DNA of 64,000 bases from Annona cherimola. Taxonomy: Eukaryota > Streptophyta > Magnoliopsida > Magnoliales > Annonaceae. How positions within the stretch are numbered: position 1 is the first letter of the stretch; each line of letters begins with the position of its first letter. Positions 36,413 to 49,068 of the stretch are shown here, piece after piece. The notes under the pieces are model-generated. The model saw nothing but the letters and a program-made list of their open reading frames with translations. It did no database searches and was not told where the DNA came from. The stretch spans positions 17,279,335-17,343,334 of the forward strand of contig CM059977.1 of NCBI GenBank assembly GCA_030490835.1. The letters run 5' to 3'. A program made the translations under genes and the position numbers.

Positions 36413-38806
36413 ATTTAACTAATTTTTGAATTTTTAATTTTTTTTATAAAATTATTAATCTAAGTGTATTTAATATGTGTATCAAATTTTATCATTTTTA
36501 AAAATTTTTAGATATATTTTTAAAATTTTTAAAAATCAATGAAATTTTGTAGTAACTTATATTATCTCGAGTAAAATGGATAAAAATGGCCAAAATTAAA
36601 TTTAAACCAGCCGCCGGGTAGGAAACGTGTGAACCAACCATTAGATACGGCAATTTCATACGAAGGGCACCAAATGGAATAACATGCATTATATGAATCC
36701 GACTACAATGAGTAATTATTGATTAAAATATTTTGGTGATTTTATTATTTTAAAATTATAAAGTTATGATAAGTCTAATTAACTACATTTCTAACATTTT
36801 AAAATTTATTATATGCTAGAGTTGGCTAATTAATTTATATAAATTAAACTTCTAATTTGTCGTCGATGTTTTGGGGAAATTATTTTAATACGGGACTGGA
36901 TTGTTGCTGCCTTGAAATGGTAAGAGGGTAAAGTTAATCTTGAACCAATGTGATTGAATATGATCAATTTTTAAAAAAAATCAAAATAGAGTTAAAAAAA
37001 TGAACCCATCATATCCAGTTACTGATTAACTGTTCGTAGTTTGAATGAGACGAGGATAAAATGATGAGGTGAAACAAAAAAAGTATTGTTGTATATTACA
37101 AATGAAAAATGTATTAAAATTAAGAAAATTTGTATTGAGAATGAAAAAAATAAGTTATTGGTTTTCATAAATAAAGAAGTATTTTTAGAAATAGTATATT
37201 TCATTCCATCCCTCTCCCTCTCCCTCTCCCCTTACGAAAAGGGTCACATAAATGTTGCTAATCCGAAAAGTGCATTGATGAGAAATATCATTGATTTGTC
37301 ACGTAAATATAACCCCCGCCCGTGCAGCAAGAAACTCCACTCCGAGTCCGAGCCCCATGATGCGTAGCGGTGTTGTCCAATTGCCATACTGTTAATTGTC
37401 CGCGAACTCGCCCCCCAAGTCGGGGGTCGGAGCATTGACTTTGACTCTTACTCATGCATGATCCATCCATGTTACTGGCCAGACCAGCCAGGCCCCCATA
37501 AAAGACACGTTCAAAAATGTACGAAGGCCGGGGATCACGATTCCATTCGCCTCCTGGTCCTACACTTCTACCGCCCACCGAGCTGGCCTCCTGCTGCTCG
37601 GCCGTATGGTACTATGGTTAGGCTCTCCAGGTCTGAAAGCACGGCCGCGACTTCGCCGCCGTAATCCAAAGCCACGACCAGTCTCCACGCAGACGTGCGC
37701 GGCCCCCCACACCACCTGCGGCAATGCAGGCTTCGACGTGATACATGTCCTGAGGTTGACGGGCCCAAGCGATTAATTTCTCCCTTCCACTTCCAAGTCA
37801 ACATGTGACCCAAGACTAGCGATCGATTCTGCGCTCGACTCAGACCATGTTTTTTTTTTTTTTTTTTTTTTTTATGGCCCCTTTCTTTCTTTTTGATTGG
37901 TAGACCATGCCTTTTTTTAATTCTCCAATGGCAAGTTAAATAATAACTAGCTTCGATACTCTGCCGTGGTGTGAGCTCGATGCGCATGCAGGTGCTCACA
38001 TCGTTAATTAATTAGTCCTTTCGCCAAATACCCAACCTCAGTACCATGTATCGGAATATTGTAAGAGAATCGAAGCCGTTTTAGTATCTGTTCTAATAAA
38101 CATGTGAGGACGTGAGACCGTTTTGTCTTTTGGACGTCGAGTTGGCGTGCATGCTAGCATGCGCCATGGTGATGCGATGTTTTATGTAGATGTGGTCTCG
38201 GTCCTTCCCGCAAACGCCTTCCAGTTCCAGGTCGATTTTCAGCTTTGCCTCAAAACTCGGCACATTTCACTGTATGGGTGAATCGTGAATCACGGGGATC
38301 GACTAGCATAAATCAACAAAAATAATAATAATAACAGCTACTATATATAGGACAAAATGGGAATATCGGAATTAATTAGATGAAAAATAATGATATTATT
38401 ATTATCATATCGAATGATGTTAGGCGTAAATTAAGTAAATAATATTAAAAAATATTACAAGATAACTAAAACAACTCGACTATAACGAAGGATCAGAAAC
38501 ATCAACCGACAGCAATAAAAAAGAAGATTAATTTTTTTAAGGAAATAGTTATACCGTCGCGTCAATTAAAAACGATGCAGCAGACAATTAATAAATTATG
38601 TTTGGTAAATCTAACTTCCATCGAACTATACACCTAATAAAAGCGAATACAAAAAAGGGGAAAGAGACATGTACGCCACTGATCATCATGCAAGTAATTT
38701 TGGGCCGTGAAAATGTCACGATATGAGTGGGGGCATTATTATTATTATTATTTTTTGCGTGGCCAAAGCCATCGCTCGATAGCAAGTGAGGTCAATGGCA
38801 TTCCTG
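36413..38806. other. Intergenic sequence with simple repeats, no supported gene
   Basis: Includes a fragment of the foldback arms near 36420-36540, a (CTCTCC)n tract at about 37208-37231 and a T-run at about 37850-37873. A GC-richer part (37310-37850) carries mirrored ORFs, among them a 143-codon minus-strand ORF built partly of lysine repeats from that T-run. W-box-like TTGACTTTGAC lies near 37435. No gene could be built. Confidence 0.3.
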
Positions 38807-40268
38807 TAGAGATACAACTCGGGCTCATAAAATTCAGGTTTATCTCAATATTGACTCTAATCCTATTTATAAAACATCAACATTAATTCTAACCCTAACG
38901 CTAGTCTGATGTGTAAAACTTAAATCTTAACCCTATTTTTGAAAATCGAGTTCGGGTTAGGTTTCGGGTTGGAGTTCAAGTTGATAAATTTACATTTTGT
39001 TTAACAGTGATAGGTTTAAAATTTTATATGAATGTATAATAATAAAAAATCATATAAGTAAACATAATAATATACAATTAAATCACATATTTTTAAAAAA
39101 TATAACAATATAAAGAAAATGAGTGATCCTGTTAGCCTAGGCTAAATAAATATCCCGCTTAATACCTCAAAAAACTCATTTACAATATATTTTTTTGTTT
39201 TTCTCTTCGTCCACTTATTTATCTAAGTGTATTTAACATATAAACTAAGTTTTACCATTTTTGAATATGTGTATATTTTTTTGAAATTTTTAAACATCTG
39301 TGTATGTATGTACTTAAAATACCCCTATCTTTAAAAATCTAAAAATATATATATATATACACATATCCAAAATTGTAAAACTTGTTTTATATGTTAAAAT
39401 ACTTAGATAAACAAGTGTACGAATAAATTTTATATGAATGTATAATAATAAAAAATCATATAAGTAAACATAATAATATACAATTAATCACATATTTTTA
39501 AAAAATATAACAATATAAAGAAAATGAGTGATCCTGTTAGCCCAGGCTAAATAAATATCCCGCTTAATACCTCAAAAAACTCATTTACAATATATTTTTT
39601 TATTTTTCTCTTCGTCCACTTATTTATCTAAGTGTATTTAACATATAAACTAAGTTTTACCATTTTTGAATATGTGTATATTTTTTTGAAATTTTTAAAC
39701 ATCTGTGTATGTATGTACTTAAAATACCCCTATCTTTAAAAATCTAAAAATATATATATATATATACACATATCCAAAATTGTAAAACTTGTTTTATATG
39801 TTAAATATACTTAGATAAACAAGTGTACGAATAAAAAATAAAAAAGTTGTCGTAAATGAATTTTTTGAAGTAAGCTAAGTGGGACATTTGCTTAGCCCTG
39901 ACTAATAAAATTATTCATCTATAAAAAATATATTTAGAAAAAAATTAACATAAAAAAACATAAATGAAGAAAATTATAGAAATAAAATATACATATAAAT
40001 GAAAATAATATACTTTATTTATAATATAATTACAATATGTCAAACATGTATTTATAAATATAAATAACATAAAATATAAAAAATATAAAGAAATATTGTT
40101 TAGATATTATATATAACATATATTTTATAATACATATAAAATAGAATCGGGTTCACTGGAGTTGTAAAAAAACGAGCTATAATACAATTAAAAATCGGAT
40201 TCAATACAATTAAAAATCGGATTCGGCGGACCGAATTCTGACTCAACTTAGCCAAAATTGCACCCTTA
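38807..40268. mobile_element. Old hAT-like element, family C, carrying nested hairpin repeats
   Basis: TAGAGATACAACTCGGGCT at the left and the complement of TAAGGGTGCAATTTTGGCT at the right are inverted and point to a TAGGGGTGCAATTCGGGCT-type terminus. Degenerate CGGGTT and TCGGATTC motifs cluster inside the ends. No 8-bp target duplication could be confirmed. About 0.8 kb of the middle is a tandemly doubled foldback repeat. No transposase remains. Confidence 0.55.
39019..39836. repeat. Tandem duplication of a ~406-bp unit containing hairpin-forming arms
   Basis: The block from about 39019 is repeated from about 39425 with only a few differences, including the length of the (AT)n run and a T insertion. 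Each unit contains TGTTAGCC(T/C)AGGCTAA, one pair of inverted arms (tctaagtgtatttaacatataaac and its near-complement) and an (AT)n core. Confidence 0.9.
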
Positions 40269-40445
40269 CCTCTAGACATAGTGGATTGAGTACATGCGTC
40301 ATGGACTCACAACCATCGTCTGAATTTTGGCATTGCTAAGAACGAATATATGGAGTGCATGACAGCAATGATTAAAATGTGACATCTTAGCCGGTATATT
40401 CTCACCTTTTGAGTGTGTACTGGAGCGGTGGAGCCATGAGACTCA

Positions 40446-40717
40446 GGGGACGTTTGGGAAGGTAAAATTTGTGGGAAATGTGGTATTTGGTGGGAATAGA
40501 AAATGGAATATTTTGAAAATTGTGTGATTGATATGAAATGATAGGGGTAAAGTTGGAATAAATAGGTTTATTGGAAGGTAGTTGATAGAGAAAATGATTA
40601 AAATATAGAGGTAAAAGTGGAAAAATATAATGATTGATTAATTAATGAGCTGCCTCGAAACCCGTGCTCCCACAATTTCCCTCCCACATTTCTCACACCC
40701 GACTACCAAACGTCCCC
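40446..40717. mobile_element. MITE with GGGGACGTTTGGGA ends (family F), 272 bp
   Basis: GGGGACGTTTGGGA at the left is mirrored by CCAAACGTCCCC at the right. The body (aaatgtggtatttggtggga, gaaaatgattaaaatat and a GC-richer right part) is shared with 44119-44393. No exact target duplication remains at this copy. Confidence 0.7.
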
Positions 40718-40949
40718 ACAATATTTTCCGAACGTGGAGGCCAGGCATGCAAGGCTTGGAACTGTTGGGAAAAGTGCCAGTGCTGTCAATCCAGAAGGCG
40801 GACAGTGAGGGAACACGAAGTCCCGGACTTGATTGGTTCCAAGTCATGCACCGATTCTTCGATTCGGCCTGCCATTTATGGTTTCTCCTTTTGTCGAATT
40901 TTTCTGCATGCTCGCCTGCCAAGTGCATGGGTTAACCATTTCCATTAAT
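40718..40949. other. GC-richer patch, no gene recognised
   Basis: ORFs of about 95 codons overlap on both strands here and continue out of the neighbouring MITE. None has recognisable content. Confidence 0.25.
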
Positions 40950-41420
40950 AAACGTGGTTGTTTTTATGAAACTCAATCTCTTCATTTCAGTAACTATAAT
41001 TTACAGATGAGAAATTTACTTCATCCATTATATTTATCATCGTTTGTATTATTATAAGAACTCTTTTATTTGTTTAGAATTACTTTCCATAGATCCCATC
41101 TACAAATATATGAAATCAAGTAATAAAATAATGTAATATTAAATATTAATTTTAAAGTTGTTTTTCTATATCCGAATCGTCTAAAATGTCATAACTATAT
41201 GGATAAATGATTTTATAAAGTATTATAATATTTTAATACATATGCTAATAAATCTAAACATTTTTCGTAATTTACATGTATTTTTTAACAAATATGACCT
41301 ATGCATAAATTTGACTTTGATAAAATTTAGTTTTATAGTTAAACAAATGATGTGAAATACAGTGAATGAAATGAATTTTCTGTCAAGCATTAAAATATTA
41401 AAAATAGAAGGAGTTACATG
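40950..41420. mobile_element. MITE of family E, second copy
   Basis: Shares its length with 58406-58868 in the same orientation (for example tcatccattatatttatcatc, acaaatatatgaaatcaagtaataaaat, atttgacttt..aaatttag) and ends with the family's GGAGTTACATG. Left boundary approximate. Confidence 0.6.
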
Positions 41421-41528
41421 GAAATTCTCACATATAACCTGATAACATAAAACAAAAGTCCTTTAATATCGACTAATAATTTTAAGAATTTAATTTACAC
41501 TTCATATTAATTTGCTGAAAATCTAACT

Positions 41529-41698
41529 ACCACTTCATTTTAGCTTAATGTTGATATATGTATTTTATTTTTTATATATATTCATACCACTTCATTTTAG
41601 CTTAATGTTGATATATGTATTTTATTTTTTATATATATTCATACCACTTCATTTTAGCTTAATGTTGATATATGTATTTTATTTTTTATATATATTCA
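41529..41698. repeat. Three perfect tandem copies of a 57-bp unit
   Basis: Units start at 41529, 41586 and 41643 with ACCACTTCATTTTAGCTTAA and are identical over their length. The unit is AT-rich and noncoding. Confidence 0.95.
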
Positions 41699-44118
41699 AT
41701 TAATTCCTTAATATAGAGTCGTAGCTCAACATTATCAGGGCAACCTTCCACACATTCGTGTTTTTTTGATAAAGGTGTCACATGAACTTGTAAGTATGGT
41801 AGATTTGCACCTTTTTTCCTTTACATGACACTAACTTAGAACTATCGCTCCACTGAATGCTATTCCTTTTGTCATTGTAACTTAGTTGTATTGGCTAGTT
41901 TTATTGAACTAGTGCTACTCATGTTATCACACATTATTTTCATCTATTGGCCTTTACTATGTTAGAATGCACCATAATATTGTCGATTCATTTGATAAGA
42001 TCACCCACAAAGTATACAAACATGTTGACAAATCTTCATCATCAGCCATCATGATCATCTATATAGGGATCCAAACCATGTAAGAGCCAGTAAAAAGAGA
42101 TTCATCTTAAAAGAGATGACCTAGTGAATGGGACAACAAATTTTGCTTGATATAGTTATATTTTGGCTGCATGTAATATATATATTTGGTTGTATTTATA
42201 TATTTTAGTTATAATTAATTTTTCATCCACGAATAAAGTGATATTTGGTTAAGGAACCATTTTTATATAATAAATGCAACCAAACATACATTTAAAGTGG
42301 CCATTAAAATTTAACTGCAAACAGTAATACAATTTTTTTATTGCAATTAACATAAGATTTAGTTGCGTTTAATCAAATGTAGGCAACTCTTTAAATGCAT
42401 TTTTTAAAGGTAACCAAATTAAAATTTTAATGGCAAAAATTTGGCCACATATATTAAATTTTCTCATCGTGGTAATAATATGCCACTAACTAGTTACAAC
42501 CAAAATTTTTTATCATCTTATTTTTAACTTCGTTTAATAAAATCTTAGTCACCCAAAATTAACTTTTTTGTTAAAAACAAAAAAGAAATTGTTTAAAATT
42601 TTAAAACAACTAGATATTACATGGCTTCACTCGATAATGATAAAAGCAATGAATTTTTAGAAATCAATTTTTTAATGATTCTCACATGATATAATGTCTT
42701 AATCTAAGAACTTTGTTTTCTTTTTTGTTATTAGTATTTACATAATAAAAAAGATAGTATATGTCAGCAACTTATTGCAGCTAAGTTTTTAATTTATTCA
42801 TGTTTGATCAAATGCAACCAAAGATTTAGTTATATCTAATCAAATGCAACCAAAACTTATATTAGTTGTAGTCAAAATTTTATTACTTTTTATAGATAAT
42901 TTTTTTTGATTGGTGTATAGTTTATAGCTAAATTTTGATAAATATATTAAATGTTGCTTTTGATTATGTTTAATATAAAAATGGCTACACTTAATTAAAT
43001 GTTACCATAAAAAATAACCAGTTTTGTCACTACTTTGGATGATAAAGTGGTTGACATGAATATTTGTAAGGGTGTGTAGCCATCTCTTAGAATTTTCATC
43101 TGTCAATTGCTTAATTATCCAAAAGACACGATAAAAAAGCAACCAATTATTTATTACTAAATATTTAATTATAGCTGAAATATATCTAATACAACCAAAT
43201 ACAGATTATATGATGCCAAAAAATTAGTAACATTAAATAAAATTTGCTGTAGTGTATTGTTGCTTGTACAGAGGTACTACGTTGTCTATGATCTTAGTTT
43301 TTCTTCATATATTGATTATGAAATTTCGGAAAGATCTAAAGCAAAGCCATTCTTGTACTTTTATTTTTTGTTATATGCTAACAATATTCACGGTAAGAGA
43401 GTAATCTCCAGAATCCAGCCAGCCTAACGTTTCATTCTTGCACTTCACTGCAGCAAGTTGTGATTTGTACGTCACAAAGCAGTGATTAGTTTCCCAAGCT
43501 GTGCTAATGGACAGAGGAAAGCAATACTGCTACCAATTTGACTATGATGTGAAAGAAATAACAAGCTTTAAGTTGAGTTCGAGACCCGCTTTAAGCTCCA
43601 CCGCATAAATTTAGGTTTTCATAATAAAAATTTTATCACAAAAAGTTAAAATTTAGTTGCTAAAGAAAATTTTTGTTAGCAATACTTGGTGATTTATGTC
43701 ATATACTAAGAATAAATGGGCTTTTCAATAATTGATAGCTTTTTTTTCAAAAAAAAAAAAAAAAAATTGATAGCTTTTATACCTAGGCAACTAAATATTA
43801 TTTTGATTGTAAAAATACTATCATAAGTAAGAAAAATGTTCATTATCTATAAAAGCATTACTATAAATAAGAAAATTTTCATTTACTTATGAAAGTACCG
43901 TCATAAGAAAAAGACTTTTTTTAAACATGTGAATTTTCCTTGCTAATAAAAATTTCTTGGTTGCTAATAAGGGTTTAAATAAAAATTTTTATTTTAGTGT
44001 TCCCATAAAAGTAACCCTCGACCTCAAATCATCAATTGCTAAATTTGTTTGTCGAAGGCCTGCTACATGCCATGCAGGGCAACAACATTTCATGTCGTAG
44101 CTACGACGCCATTTATTT
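41699..44118. other. AT-rich repeat-derived sequence, no supported gene
   Basis: Between about 42120 and 43260 fragments like gttgcatttaatcaaatgcaacc recur in both orientations, as in the remains of an old transposon with internal inverted repeats. Another set of gttgctaa/ttagcaac fragments occurs near 43640-43990. Boundaries and class cannot be set. Confidence 0.35.
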
Positions 44119-44393
44119 TGGGGACGTTTGGGAAAGTAAAAGTTGTGAGAAATGTGGTATTTAGTGGGATTAGAAAATGACATATTTTGAAAATTGTATG
44201 ATTGATATAAAATGATAAGGGTAAAATTGGAAGAAATAAGTTTGTTGGAAAGTAGTCGATAGGGAAAATGATTAAAATATAAGGATAAAACTGAAAAAAT
44301 ACGATGATTAGTTGATTAATAAGGTGTCTTGAAATCCGTGCCCCCCCAACCATTTCCCTCTCATATTTCCCACTCTTTATTCCCAAAAATCCC
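44119..44393. mobile_element. MITE of family F with an exact 8-bp target duplication
   Basis: A 275-bp copy of the GGGGACGTTTGGGA family, flanked by ATTTATTT at 44111-44118 and 44394-44401. The duplication length suggests a hAT-type MITE, although the repeat is simple AT sequence and could partly be chance. The right terminus is eroded (tcccaaaaatccc). Confidence 0.7.
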
Positions 44394-44611
44394 ATTTATT
44401 TCTTTAAAGACAAAAAAATGAGAACGAGAGAAAATTAGGAAAGTAAATTCGGTTGTTATTTATCAGGAGCAGCCTTTTATGAGGCTTGAGAACACATGCA
44501 GCAGTACATAATCATCCACATATTATATCTAGAATAAGTGCACTTAAAAAGCTTACAGGCAAGCATTTATACACTAATTAGAAAAGTTGAAGAAAATCTA
44601 ATTTATTTCCA

Positions 44612-47074
44612 TTAAAAGCTCATGGGGCTTTTGGGGGCATCAAGATCCGTGATCGCTGCCTCGATCCTTTCCTTCAGTTGAGCCTTCTCAGCATCGTCGG
44701 CCTGAACAAAAGCACAAGTCCATTGGTAATTAATTAATGAAGGATACAGTAGTCATGATCAAGTGGGCCACAACATGGTGGTTTTTCAGTGGCCGCAAAG
44801 GATTTTTTGTACATGGTGCCCACATGCAAAGCTAAGATTAGCCTTGAAAACAATGGCGATCTCTCGGTAATGATTGAGGTATTAAAGATAGATACATGGA
44901 TATAAAACATTGAATTGATGAACATTAAACGTTCTTTTTAAAAAATATATATCTTTCACGAATTGCTTATGAGTCATGCCATTCATTAGAATTCAATGCA
45001 ACTGGTTGATTTCAAGTTTATTCAGGAAATGATAAAAAAATTTAATGAAATTATTTTGGTACAAGAGTTTTTTTTTTAGGTATGAAAGTTTTTGAAATAA
45101 AAGAAAATAATGTAATATGATAGGAGTAACAATGAATGGTAAAAAGAATAAAATTAAAATAGATAAGTTAGTTGTACAAGGTGGTTTTGTAGAAACAATT
45201 GAACATGATGATAGTTTTATAAGAAGATGTGAATAAATAATTAAAATAAGATAATTGTGAAAAGTAAAAAAAAATTAAATTGAAAAATCATCGTGCAAAA
45301 AGTTTTTGGTTTTGCCAAGTGTATATACCTTTCATTAAAAAAAATGCAACTGGTTCCATGAAGCCATCACTCCATGCAGCTGTGATTTTTTTTTTTTTAT
45401 GCTCTCGGTCGCTTATATAAAATAATTTTCCTTTGATTACGATAAATAAACTCACTAAATATTTTAAATCAATTACCTCGATGAAAACAGTCTGGCAAAG
45501 TCTCCCAGAAAAAGTAGCGATGTTGGATGTGATGATCTTGAGCTGGAGAGACTCAAAAACCTCACAAAGCTTTACAATCGTATCAGCCTTCTTGCTGCAG
45601 GTGATATTTATGATGGAAGTTTTTTCTCCACCTTCATAAACCCTTAGCTGCAAACATGCCCCAGAAGGAGACCGAAAACAAAGAAAGAAACAGCAATCAA
45701 GACAAGTATAGAGTATAGCATAAATATCAAGTCACCATCATACTAGCTAGCCAGTAACCTTTATTTCTAGCTTAAATGCTTGTTGAATTGAGGATTAGAT
45801 AGAAATGAACTCGGTTTAATTAATTTGCGTCTAATTCTTCTCAGTTCAAAACCATATTGTATGTTCCGTAAAAAAAAAAAAAAACATATTATATTAAAGG
45901 AATATCGGGCAAATAAAAATTTAAGTAATAATGAAAAAACAAAATTATTTCGATAAGATGTATGTAGCTTACCTCGAGAATTTCTATGGGTGCCACGCGC
46001 AGGCCACCTGGGCCATCATCCAAACCCAGATTTGTTTTTTTCTTCTTAGTCCTAATCATAGATTGTCGGTCATGGTCCATGTCGAAATCACACAGCTTCT
46101 TCTGTTTTCCAACCTCCAGCTCCGCAATCTCAGCTTGAATTGTCCTCTCCTGCTCGTGGAGCTCTTGGATGTAGTCGATTGCATCTTTTATTATCGAGGC
46201 TTTGTCCATCTAAACGAACATGCAATAAAAAATGGAATTATTGCAATTTTTTTTTTTTTGGTTGGGATATGGTTGATGGATTGGATCAGATACGGTATTA
46301 GCAATTAACGTCGCTTTCTACATTTTTCAAGAAAATAAGGAAGAAACCCGAGGAAGACGGCGACGAGAATCAGGAGATGTGGTCCAAATACCAGCGTACC
46401 ACGGAGTGGATTGCCCAGTATAAAATATTGCCGAATTATGGCTTCTTTTTCAGTGCGTGTTTGGTTGCACCAAAAGTCTCGGAACTCCACCACATCACAA
46501 TATCCGGTGCAACCAAACGCACACCTAATTGCAAGCCGTCCGATTTCGTGGGGAATTTTGGCATTTTATTTTTATTATTATAATTTTTTTACCTTGGTGA
46601 TGTTGGGGACAACAGCCCGGAGGGCAAAGAGCCGTTCGTTGAGCTTCTTCCGCCTGTTTCTCTCCGATACGATGTTCTTCGCAGTGACGGACGAGGCCGC
46701 GCCGTCCGGAGAGCTGGAATCGTAGTAACCGGAGATGGGCTCGTCCCAGCCCCAGCTGGAGAAAGCCAGAGAATCCATTTCTTAAATAATTAGCGTCGAG
46801 CGGTAGCAGCGGGGAAGCTTTTATTTTGGGAAAGAAGATAAAAAGATTCCATTAAAAGGAAAAGATGGACCCCATAGAACTGACTCAGGTTGCAATTATG
46901 GTGTCGAAGACGACTAGCAAATCGTCAAAAAAGAGGGCAACAGTAAAAAAAAAAAATGAAAAATAAGTTTTACTCCCGAAATAGCCGAGACTTTCGTGAA
47001 ATGAATCCTCAATCCATTTGTGATTCAAAACCAGAAGTTCTCAACCAACGACAAATCGGTTTTTTTTTTTTTTT

Positions 47075-47109
<35 letters not shown>

Positions 47110-47317
47110 GTATATCAGGATTGCTTCGTTAATGGTGACGAGATAGGCTGAAAGCATTAAATCGTACAAGCTTAGAGAAGGAAAGAAGAGGGGGAGGAAA
47201 TCCGGAATTGGAGGGGAGAGAGATACTGGGGTGGGAGGAATACCTGTCGATTTCCTCGTTCTGGAAGAACATCTTGGTCTCCCAGTATAGGTTGTACTCT
47301 TCGTCGTAGTTCTCCAT
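44612..47317 (-). CDS. bHLH transcription factor of the bHLH35 type (244 aa, five exons)
   Basis: Coding exons on the minus strand: 47317-47244, 46755-46593, 46209-45973, 45647-45477, 44701-44612. All introns are GT-AG, phases agree, and the total is 735 nt (244 codons plus stop). Residues 1-47 are acidic ([25 protein letters not shown]). Residues 48-79 are the basic region and helix 1 ([18 protein letters not shown]), and helix 2 starts at 80 ([21 protein letters not shown]). Glu56 and the Arg pair of the DNA-reading face are present, but Asn replaces the usual His at the first reading position, as in bHLH35- and ICE1-type proteins. Residues about 159-215 form an ACT-like C-terminal domain ([18 protein letters not shown]) for dimerisation. 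The acceptor at 46756 was chosen because it keeps the frame; an internal ATG at 46778 would lie in intron 1. Expected to be a nuclear E-box-binding regulator; targets unknown. Confidence 0.93.
45010..45318. mobile_element. Degenerate Tourist-like MITE in the last intron of the bHLH gene
   Basis: The blocks aggaaatgataaaa, gagtaacaatgaatggtaaa, aattaaaatagataagttagttgtac and gaaacaattga follow the family order in reversed orientation. Both ends are eroded. Confidence 0.45.
46453..46524. mobile_element. Miniature inverted-repeat element of about 72 bp inside bHLH intron 2
   Basis: GTGCGTGTTTGGTTGCACC at the left and the complement of GTGTGCGTTTGGTTGCACC at the right match at 17 of 19 positions, with only 34 bases between. 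The TTTGG-type terminus resembles Tourist-like ends; a TAA lies right of the element, but the left flank (TCA) does not repeat it. Confidence 0.6.
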
Positions 47318-47660
47318 GCTGCGGGCAGGCGCAGGCGCAGGCGCTAGGGGAGCTTTGTGAGTATTCGGCCTTGGGAGGTCTATATACAAGCCAGGGCCAG
47401 GGCCAGGGCGAAGAAGGTCAACATGAGGCACGTGCCCTGCTCCGGTTCTTCCTGGAAGCATCGGCCTCTGAGATCAGCGGTCTAAAGGACACCGCGTCGA
47501 TGAGTGACAGGGTCACAGAAGTCAGGACAGACACCCCCGTGGCCCGCGGGGTGCGAGTAGGGATGAGGGGATCGCGACATCGGACCCGTCGTCTATTATC
47601 TACTCGCCAGTGGATGTCACCTGATGCGCGGTGTCCGCAATTCAGTCGGAGTGCGTAGGC
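47318..47660 (-). promoter_or_regulatory. Promoter of the bHLH gene: TATA box, G-box and GC-rich leader
   Basis: On the minus strand TGTATATAGA (about 47379-47388) lies some 65 bases before the ATG, which would place transcription start near 47350 with a short leader made of GCAGGC-like repeats (about 47320-47346). A palindromic G-box GGCACGTGCC lies at 47427-47436, a site that bHLH or bZIP proteins bind. Regulation by light, hormone or the gene's own product is not shown by the sequence. Confidence 0.6.
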
Positions 47661-49065
47661 AAATTTTGATATGTTCGTCCGTTTACCATTGAGTATGAGA
47701 TTAAAAAAAGATGTGAAATTTTTTGTAGAATAATTTTTATGAATGAGAGAATGGTATGATGTAATGGAAGTAATAATCAATAATAAAAAAAATAAAATGC
47801 TTAGAACATAAATTTAATAGTAGAAAAATGGGATAGTTTAATTTTTTAAACATAGCAAGGCAGTTAATTAAGGAGAAAGCAACGAGAAAGTATTTTTTTA
47901 CTGAGTGCCAAAAGGGACTTACATTCAGAAAAGTGAATTAATTGAAAGAAAATAATTATTTTGAGGATGCGAAGCGTCTACCTTTAGTTGCGAGAGGTTT
48001 ACACGAAGTCCTATCTTTAAGTGTGGATGGATGGTCCGTGCTTTGAATCCGATCTTAAAGAGTTTATCTTTTATTTTTTCTGAATAATATATCTATAATT
48101 GCTTTTTTTTCCCCATAATTCCTACAGCTAGCAATTTTTCAGAATTTTTTCTATCTCCGCGTAACCACTTTTACCTAGAGGATGATTTGTCAACTTTTTC
48201 TTTCCGAGTAAAAAGCTCAATTTCGTAAAAGAAGCTGTAGTTGGTTTTCCGGGAGGCAGGCCGCATGTCATGATGCGTCCACTCGATGTTGTTCTTCGTT
48301 CAACAAATCATCTACATTTTCATACGAATCATAAATATTATATTTACATTTCAAATTATAATAAAGTGTAAAATTTACCGTTGAAAATTTTCATTTTTCT
48401 TCTACGTAATACTCAGATATTATTTTATATTATATTATAAAATCAAAATCATTAATTTTCAATATTTACGGTTCGGATCATAGATATACTTTTATTGTTT
48501 GTTGCCGGAAAGGGATATCGAACTCAATGGAATCTTTTCTCGCGTACTACGATAAAATAAAACGGTCGGTGCTATCTTCTAGAGATGAGCTTCCCGGTCC
48601 GTGCATTGATGTTCAGTTTTGCTTTTGCTACGCGTATCTCCGTCGGCGCTGAGACGCCGAGTAGAACAGAATCGACGCACGATCCAAGCGCGAGAAAGAA
48701 GAGCCAGAGAAAATTGAATGCTTCAGCGGCTGTGGCAGTTTCCAGTTTTGCTGAAGAGTGGACCGCTTGTAAGTGACATCTGTCCAAGACCAGAAAAGAA
48801 ATAATCTGTCCAAGACCAGAAAAGAAATAACAAAAAAGAGGTTAATTTGCAAATCTATCCATATGATTTAACTGTAATTGTATACACTCACTTGGGTGGG
48901 AATTAGTAATGTAATTATAGTGAGAAGGTGTAGAAATTAGGAAAGATAGTATTTTAAAAAACAGGCGAGTGATATGATAGAGATAAAATTTAAGTAACCA
49001 GAGTTGTTGCGAGAAAAACAATTAGAATATAAATGTAAAGTTGAAAAAATAAAGTTGTTAAATAT
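47661..49065. other. Intergenic sequence, no supported gene
   Basis: Contains family-like AT-rich fragments at 47690-47830. A GC-richer patch at 48570-48790 has ORFs of 60-70 codons overlapping on both strands, none recognisable. It could be an exon remnant. Confidence 0.3.
48779..48830. repeat. Exact 26-bp tandem duplication
   Basis: CTGTCCAAGACCAGAAAAGA plus six more bases are repeated head to tail without a mismatch. Confidence 0.9.
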
Positions 49066-49068
49066 TTA

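Noticed and set aside
37568..37999. 143-codon minus-strand ORF
   Set aside because: Extended by a lysine run encoded by the poly-T tract; otherwise unrecognisable.
40638..40948. Three overlapping ~95-codon ORFs
   Set aside because: They run out of a MITE terminus and overlap on both strands, the pattern of chance ORFs in a GC-richer patch.
46578..46778. bHLH protein starting at the internal ATG at 46776-46778
   Set aside because: An upstream exon (47244-47317) encodes an acidic N-terminus like that of bHLH35 proteins and joins in phase through the acceptor at 46756-46757.
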